Source of the DNA: Vicingus sp036171675
GTDB lineage: Bacteria > Bacteroidota > Bacteroidia > Flavobacteriales_E > Vicingaceae
Direction: 5' to 3'
Assembly: GCA_036171675.1 (NCBI GenBank)
Contig: JAVHRO010000050.1
Coordinates: 1-18,603, forward strand
Length of the DNA stretch: 18,603 nt
The position numbers were made by a program, and so were the translations under genes. This document shows positions 14,687 to 18,603 of the stretch, piece by piece (positions within the stretch are counted from its first letter, which is position 1; each line of letters opens with the position of its first letter). The notes below the pieces were generated by a model. That model worked only from the letters and a program-made list of their open reading frames with translations. It was not told the DNA's origin and did no database searches.

Positions 14687-14717
14687 CAAATGTATAAATA
14701 TTTTAGTTTAAACTCAA
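14687..14717 (-). promoter_or_regulatory. Bacteroidota-type promoter of the lipoprotein/secreted-protein pair
   Basis: On the minus strand TTG (14715-14717) is followed by 20 bases and TACATTTG (14687-14694). This matches both elements of the Bacteroidota primary sigma consensus (TTG, then TAnnTTTG at 17-23 bases). The box ends 22 bases before the ATG at 14664, a normal leader length. It is the best promoter in the window and indicates independent transcription from the symporter gene upstream. Confidence 0.65.
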
Positions 14718-14763
14718 TAAAATTGAAGTATAAAAATACAAATAAACAGTTTTTATTTAAATA

Positions 14764-16227
14764 TTATCTTTTCGCAATTAAAAATAATCCTATAAAAGTA
14801 ATTAAACCATTCACAAACAACATTTCGAAACCAAATATGTAGCCACCAAAAAGTTTTGTAGAAAATTCGCTTAACAAAATACAAATGATAGGTGAAATAA
14901 CACATATTAGTGGCACCCATTTATCCTTAACATTCTTTGAAGTAATTAAACCAAAAGAATATAAGCCAAGCAATGGCCCATAGGTATATCCAGCCCAAGT
15001 AAATAAGTTATTAATAACAGCATCGTTATTGGTAATTTTAAAAATTATTATTACTGCAAGCAATAAAAATGCAAAACCAACATGAACTGAATGCCTAATT
15101 TTTGTTTTCTGTAATTCAGTTTTATTATTCATTTCTTTTAATCCTAGAAAATCAATACAAAACACACTTGTTAAAGCAGTTAATGCACCATCGGCGCTAG
15201 GATATGCTGCAGAAATCAACCCAATAATAAAAAATAATGCAGAAAATGGTCCTAAATAATTTAAGGCAATGGTTGGAAATACATTATCTGAAATAATTTT
15301 ACCATTTGCATCTAACATTAGTTGAATACCGGATTCATTGACATAGATGTAAAGCAGTGCTCCTAAAATTAAAAATAGAATGTTTACAACTAACAAAACG
15401 AAGCTGAAAGTAAGTACATTTTTTTTTGCTTCGCCCACATTTTTACAACTAATGTTTTTTTGCATCATTTCTTGATCAAGTCCTGTCATTGCAATAGCAA
15501 TAAACATACCTCCAAAAAATTGTTTAGGAAAAAATGATTTGAGTTTCCAATCATTAAAAATTACTTGAGAATATGGACTATTAGCAACTTTATTATATAC
15601 ATCAACAAAATTTAGATTTAGTTGATTCATAATAACTACTACCGATAAAATAACTGATAATAACATGAAGGTAGTTTGTAATGTATCGGTATAAACAATA
15701 GTTTTAACACCACCTTGATAGGTGTATAAAAGTATTAATGAAATAAAAATGAAAACAGTAACGAAAAAAGGTACTCCTAGGTCATCAAAAACAAAAGTTT
15801 GCAAAACATTTACCACAATATAAAGTCTAAATGCAGCACCAATTGTTCGAGAAAAAATAAAATATAAAGCACCCGTTTTATAGGAATAATTTCCAAAACG
15901 CTGATTCAAATAGGTATAAATGGATGTTAAATTTAAACGATAATAAAGAGGAAGTAGAACGAATGCGATTACAAAGTATCCTATTAAATAACCTAGTACA
16001 ACTTGTAAATAACCAAATTGAGCTATTCCAACCGAACCAGGCACTGAAATAAATGTTACGCCTGATAATGATGCTCCAATCATTCCATAGGCCACCAGGT
16101 ACCATTTTGAAGAACGGTTACCGACAAAAAAACTTTCATTACTAGCTCCTCTAGAAGTATACCATGTTACCGCAAATAATAACACAGAATAAGTAATTAC
16201 GCAAATAAGGATTAAATTTGACGACAT
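14764..16227 (-). CDS. Sodium:solute symporter (SSS family)
   Basis: A 487-residue inner-membrane transporter with about 12-13 hydrophobic segments along the whole length. It shows the sodium/solute symporter signatures: 'SNESFFVGNRSSKWY' before the second helix, 'GASLSGVTFISVPG' in the helix holding sodium and substrate contacts, 'YTYQGGVKTIVYTDTLQ' in the middle loop and 'ISAAYPSADGALTALTS' near the sodium-site helix. The family couples Na+ entry to uptake of sugars, amino acids, vitamins or sialic acid; nothing here tells which. The usual length is 450-550, so it looks complete. It is divergent from recR across 108 bases. No catabolic gene is adjacent to suggest a substrate. Confidence 0.9.
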   Translation of the reverse strand: MSSNLILICVITYSVLLFAVTWYTSRGASNESFFVGNRSSKWYLVAYGMIGASLSGVTFISVPGSVGIAQFGYLQVVLGYLIGYFVIAFVLLPLYYRLNLTSIYTYLNQRFGNYSYKTGALYFIFSRTIGAAFRLYIVVNVLQTFVFDDLGVPFFVTVFIFISLILLYTYQGGVKTIVYTDTLQTTFMLLSVILSVVVIMNQLNLNFVDVYNKVANSPYSQVIFNDWKLKSFFPKQFFGGMFIAIAMTGLDQEMMQKNISCKNVGEAKKNVLTFSFVLLVVNILFLILGALLYIYVNESGIQLMLDANGKIISDNVFPTIALNYLGPFSALFFIIGLISAAYPSADGALTALTSVFCIDFLGLKEMNNKTELQKTKIRHSVHVGFAFLLLAVIIIFKITNNDAVINNLFTWAGYTYGPLLGLYSFGLITSKNVKDKWVPLICVISPIICILLSEFSTKLFGGYIFGFEMLFVNGLITFIGLFLIAKR

Positions 16228-16296
16228 ATTTTAAATGGATAATAAATAATTAAAACAAAAATGACTTTTTTTTACTCATGTTATTAATCAAGACCG

Positions 16297-16304
16297 TATT
16301 TTTG
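16297..16304 (+). promoter_or_regulatory. Candidate -7 box (TATTTTTG) for recR
   Basis: TATTTTTG matches TAnnTTTG and lies 31 bases before the recR start codon at 16336, giving a leader of about 25 bases. No upstream TTG sits at the usual distance, so support is partial. The 108-base divergent region should also hold the symporter promoter, which I could not identify. Confidence 0.4.
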
Positions 16305-16335
16305 ATAACAATAATATGTTGACAGAATAAACGTT

Positions 16336-16953
16336 ATGCAAATTTCATCCAATTCTTTTAATAATGCGGTTAATCAACTTTCTTCTTTACCAGGAATTGG
16401 TAAAAAAACGGCCTTTAGATTAGTGTTGAACTTGTTAAACAGAAGTAAAAATGAATTAAGTTCATTTGGAATGGCATTTATTCATCTTGCTGAAGAAATT
16501 AATTATTGCGAGAGTTGTTACAATATTTCTGAATCTAAACTTTGTTCAATATGCTCCAATGAAGCTAGGAATGGTCAACAAATTTGCGTTGTAGAAAACA
16601 TTTTAGATGTTATCGCAATTGAAAACACCAATCAATATAAAGGAAAATATCATGTTTTGGGTGGCATTATTTCTCCAATGGAAGGGATTGGACCAAATGA
16701 TATAAAAGTTACTGAACTAATAAATCGAGTAAAAAACGAAAAAGTTACTGAATTAATAATGGCATTAAGTGCCACCATGGAAGGAGACGCCACTAATTTT
16801 TACATCTATCGAAAAATGAAAGAATTCGACATAAAGGTTACCACTATTGCTCGAGGTATTGGTGTCGGTGATGAATTGGAATATACTGATGAATTAACTC
16901 TAGGTCGATCAATTATAAATAGAATCCCTTTCGAAAACACCTTATCGTTATAA
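16336..16953 (+). CDS. recR: Recombination mediator RecR
   Basis: A 205-residue protein (E. coli RecR has 201) that works with RecF/RecO to load RecA on gapped DNA. An N-terminal helix-hairpin-helix is visible at about 11-30 (LSSLPGIGKKTAFRLV). A Cys4 zinc finger has C58, C61, C70 and C73. A Toprim domain spans about 82-175 ('ICVVENILDVIAIE', then 'LSATMEGDATNFYIYRK'), and the C-terminal 'TTIARGIGVGDELEYTDELTL' is the strongly conserved RecR ending. All expected parts are present. The stop codon is followed after three bases by the start of the glycosyltransferase gene, so the two share a transcript, though no functional link is known to me. Confidence 0.97.
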   Translation: MQISSNSFNNAVNQLSSLPGIGKKTAFRLVLNLLNRSKNELSSFGMAFIHLAEEINYCESCYNISESKLCSICSNEARNGQQICVVENILDVIAIENTNQYKGKYHVLGGIISPMEGIGPNDIKVTELINRVKNEKVTELIMALSATMEGDATNFYIYRKMKEFDIKVTTIARGIGVGDELEYTDELTLGRSIINRIPFENTLSL

Positions 16954-16956
16954 ACT

Positions 16957-18531
16957 ATGAAGCTTTCCATAATTATAGTTAATTATAACGTAAAATATTT
17001 TTTAGAACAATGTTTAACCTCTGTCCTGAGAGCTACAGCAAACATTGGGTCCGAAATTTTTGTAGTAGATAATGCATCAAAAGACGGTTCGGTAGAGATG
17101 ATAAAAACTCATTTTCCCGAAGTGATTATTGTTGCAAACCAAAAAAATGTAGGCTTTTCAAAAGCAAACAATCAAGCCATTACTATTGCAAAAGGTGAAT
17201 ATATTTTACTACTAAATCCTGATACCGTTGTTGAAGAGGATACGTTTCAGAAATGTATTGATTTTATGGATACTCACCCCGATGCAGGTGGATTAGGCGT
17301 AAAAATGATTGATGGTAGTGGAGTATTTTTACCCGAATCAAAAAGAGGTTTGCCTACCCCATCCGTTTCATTTTATAAAATATTTGGTTTTTCCAACTTG
17401 TTTCCCAAATCAAAAATATTTTCAAAATATCATTTAGGATATTTAGACAATAATCAAATCAATGAAATTGAAGTTCTATCTGGTGCGTATATGTGGATGA
17501 AAAAATCTGTATTAGACCAAATTGGATATCTTGATGAAAGTTTTTTTATGTATGGAGAAGATATTGATTTATCGTATCGTATTTTAAAAGCAGGTTATAA
17601 AAATTATTATTTCCCTGAATCAAAAATTATTCATTATAAAGGCGAAAGCACTAAAAAAGGAAGCATTAATTATGTGTTTGTATTTTATAATGCGATGATT
17701 ATTTTTTCTAAAAAACATTTTGCACAAAAAGCCAAGACCTTTTCATTTTTTATAACTATTGCTATTTATATGCGAGCCTTTATGGCCATAATTTTTCGAT
17801 TTTTAACAGTAATACGATTACCCATATTAGACGCATTCATCATTTCATTTATTTTAATGCTACTTTCCCTTTTTAAACCGTTTATTGGTTTTCCTAATCA
17901 AATAGAATTAACGAGTAAATATGGTTTTCTTAATGTTTTAACCGCACTATTTTCAATAGTTGTTGGATTGATTATTACAAAATCGTACTCACGAACAGTG
18001 AACCTATCTCGTACGCTTTTAGGATTAATTTTTGGCTCTATACTCTTACTTTCTATAAATAAATCATTTCCAATTAATGCTTCATTTTCTAATAAGTTTG
18101 TAGCTTCAATACTCGCTGGCGTATTTATATTTATCCCTTTAAGCAGGATTATTTTATATTATTTTGATAAGCTGAAAATAAAAAAAAATAATAAAAAAAC
18201 ATCTATAATAGCCGGTAAATTAGATTTTATCAATGCCATTTCAACGCTAATAAAGATAAAAAATCCAAGCATTGAACTCCTTTATTCTAAAAGTGATAAT
18301 TCCTATAATTATGGTGATGAAAATCTGTTTATTTCAAAAATAAATCAAGTAACAGATATTGCAGAAATATATAATGCAAACGAGGTTATCTTTTCTTCTT
18401 CTGATATTTCATACAAGGATATTATTCACAACATGAATATGGCGAATAGCAAGTATATCGACTTTAAAATTTCAGTTCATGATAGCTTTATTATTGGTAG
18501 CCATCATGTGGAAAAAATTATAGAAAAATAA
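16957..18531 (+). CDS. GT2 glycosyltransferase fused to a membrane and Rossmann-like module
   Basis: A 524-residue protein. Residues 1-245 are a GT-A family 2 glycosyltransferase of the rhamnosyltransferase (WbbL-like) type: SIIIVNYNV at the start, D38 in VVDNAS, NPDT with D89, and the acceptor-side 'FMYGEDIDLSYRI'. It should transfer a sugar to a lipid-linked or surface glycan on the cytoplasmic side. Hydrophobic segments follow at about 261-285, 290-310, 324-343, 351-368 and 381-402. The tail (about 414-505) has alternating strand and helix units with 'IYNANEVIFSSSDISYKDI', resembling the CoA-binding-like Rossmann domain that follows four membrane helices in FlaA1/CapD and WcaJ/WbaP proteins. 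The Gly-rich nucleotide loop is not recognisable. Plain GT2 enzymes of this type are usually about 300 residues. The gene follows recR by three bases. Confidence 0.85.
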   Translation: MKLSIIIVNYNVKYFLEQCLTSVLRATANIGSEIFVVDNASKDGSVEMIKTHFPEVIIVANQKNVGFSKANNQAITIAKGEYILLLNPDTVVEEDTFQKCIDFMDTHPDAGGLGVKMIDGSGVFLPESKRGLPTPSVSFYKIFGFSNLFPKSKIFSKYHLGYLDNNQINEIEVLSGAYMWMKKSVLDQIGYLDESFFMYGEDIDLSYRILKAGYKNYYFPESKIIHYKGESTKKGSINYVFVFYNAMIIFSKKHFAQKAKTFSFFITIAIYMRAFMAIIFRFLTVIRLPILDAFIISFILMLLSLFKPFIGFPNQIELTSKYGFLNVLTALFSIVVGLIITKSYSRTVNLSRTLLGLIFGSILLLSINKSFPINASFSNKFVASILAGVFIFIPLSRIILYYFDKLKIKKNNKKTSIIAGKLDFINAISTLIKIKNPSIELLYSKSDNSYNYGDENLFISKINQVTDIAEIYNANEVIFSSSDISYKDIIHNMNMANSKYIDFKISVHDSFIIGSHHVEKIIEK

Positions 18532-18544
18532 TAGGGATTTACTT

Positions 18545-18601
18545 CTACCTTCTCACCAATTTACCCCTGCTTTTTACGTTCTTTTCGTTTTTAAGTTCGT
18601 A
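18545..18601 (-). CDS. Possible 3' end of a minus-strand gene running off the right edge
   Basis: An open frame of 18 codons enters from the right edge and ends at a TAG (18545-18547), giving a very basic C-terminal tail (ending SRGKLVRR). The minus strand here is purine-rich, as coding strands are in this window, and the gene would be convergent with the glycosyltransferase, 13 bases from its stop. A second short frame ends at a TAA at 18574, so the choice of frame is uncertain. The product cannot be named. Confidence 0.3.
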   Translation of the reverse strand, partial: YELKNEKNVKSRGKLVRR

Positions 18602-18603
18602 AA

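Noticed and set aside
14740..14758. AAATAAA/TTTATTT inverted repeat downstream of the symporter gene
   Set aside because: The stem is entirely A/T with a five-base loop and no U-tract, so it is expected by chance in DNA this AT-rich and is too weak for a terminator call.
15878..16105. 75-codon minus-strand open frame
   Set aside because: Overlaps the symporter gene in another frame; no start context or family support.
18566..18603. Inverted TTTACG/CGTAAA pair near the right edge
   Set aside because: Six-base arms about 20 bases apart with no further pairing; it probably lies in or beside the end of a convergent gene and is not a convincing terminator.
1..18603. Mobile element, defence system, CRISPR array or phage genes
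   Set aside because: I looked on both strands and saw no transposase, integrase, nuclease-toxin pair, direct-repeat array or tRNA attachment site; all genes longer than about 100 codons fit core or envelope functions.

Overview
The window is a strongly AT-rich stretch of chromosome from a Bacteroidota bacterium, most likely a member of the Flavobacteriia or a close relative. The clues are start codons preceded by A-rich leaders with no Shine-Dalgarno sequence, several candidate promoters of the Bacteroidota type (TAnnTTTG box), and many lipoproteins and secreted FKBP isomerases. An LptD-like outer-membrane protein faces an amidase/MlaD/Fe-S gene block, an arrangement I know from flavobacterial genomes. 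I see no insertion sequence, phage gene, tRNA, rRNA or CRISPR array. It reads as core chromosome with some lineage-specific parts.

Layout. (1) 70-4954, minus strand: an envelope and redox block in transcription order amidase (SPOR-like tail) - MlaD/MCE protein - membrane ferredoxin protein - CCG-domain Fe-S protein - small conserved protein often mislabelled 'ABC transporter ATPase', ending at a hairpin terminator at 16-52. (2) 5085-8713, plus strand: LptD-like LPS export barrel, then an adenosine/adenine deaminase family enzyme whose sequence favours adenine. (3) 8739-13004, minus strand: nrnA-like DHH phosphoesterase followed by five consecutive FKBP-type isomerase genes. The nrnA-proximal two are degenerate lipoproteins (one GldI-like); the last three keep the classical active site. 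(4) 13078-16227, minus strand: Na+/solute symporter, an unrecognised lipoprotein with a good promoter, and an unrecognised secreted protein ending at a strong terminator. (5) 16336-18531, plus strand: recR followed 3 bases later by a glycosyltransferase with an unusual membrane and Rossmann-like tail. A minus-strand gene may enter from the right edge.

The common theme is the cell envelope: LPS export, lipid transport, peptidoglycan hydrolysis, periplasmic protein folding, surface glycan synthesis and two envelope proteins of unknown role. Housekeeping genes (recR, nrnA, purine salvage) lie between. No complete new system stands out. The points most worth a second look are the five-gene FKBP array with graded loss of active-site residues, the perfect 43-base palindrome inside it, the glycosyltransferase-FlaA1-like chimera, and the Hdr-like redox pair with unusual domain partition.
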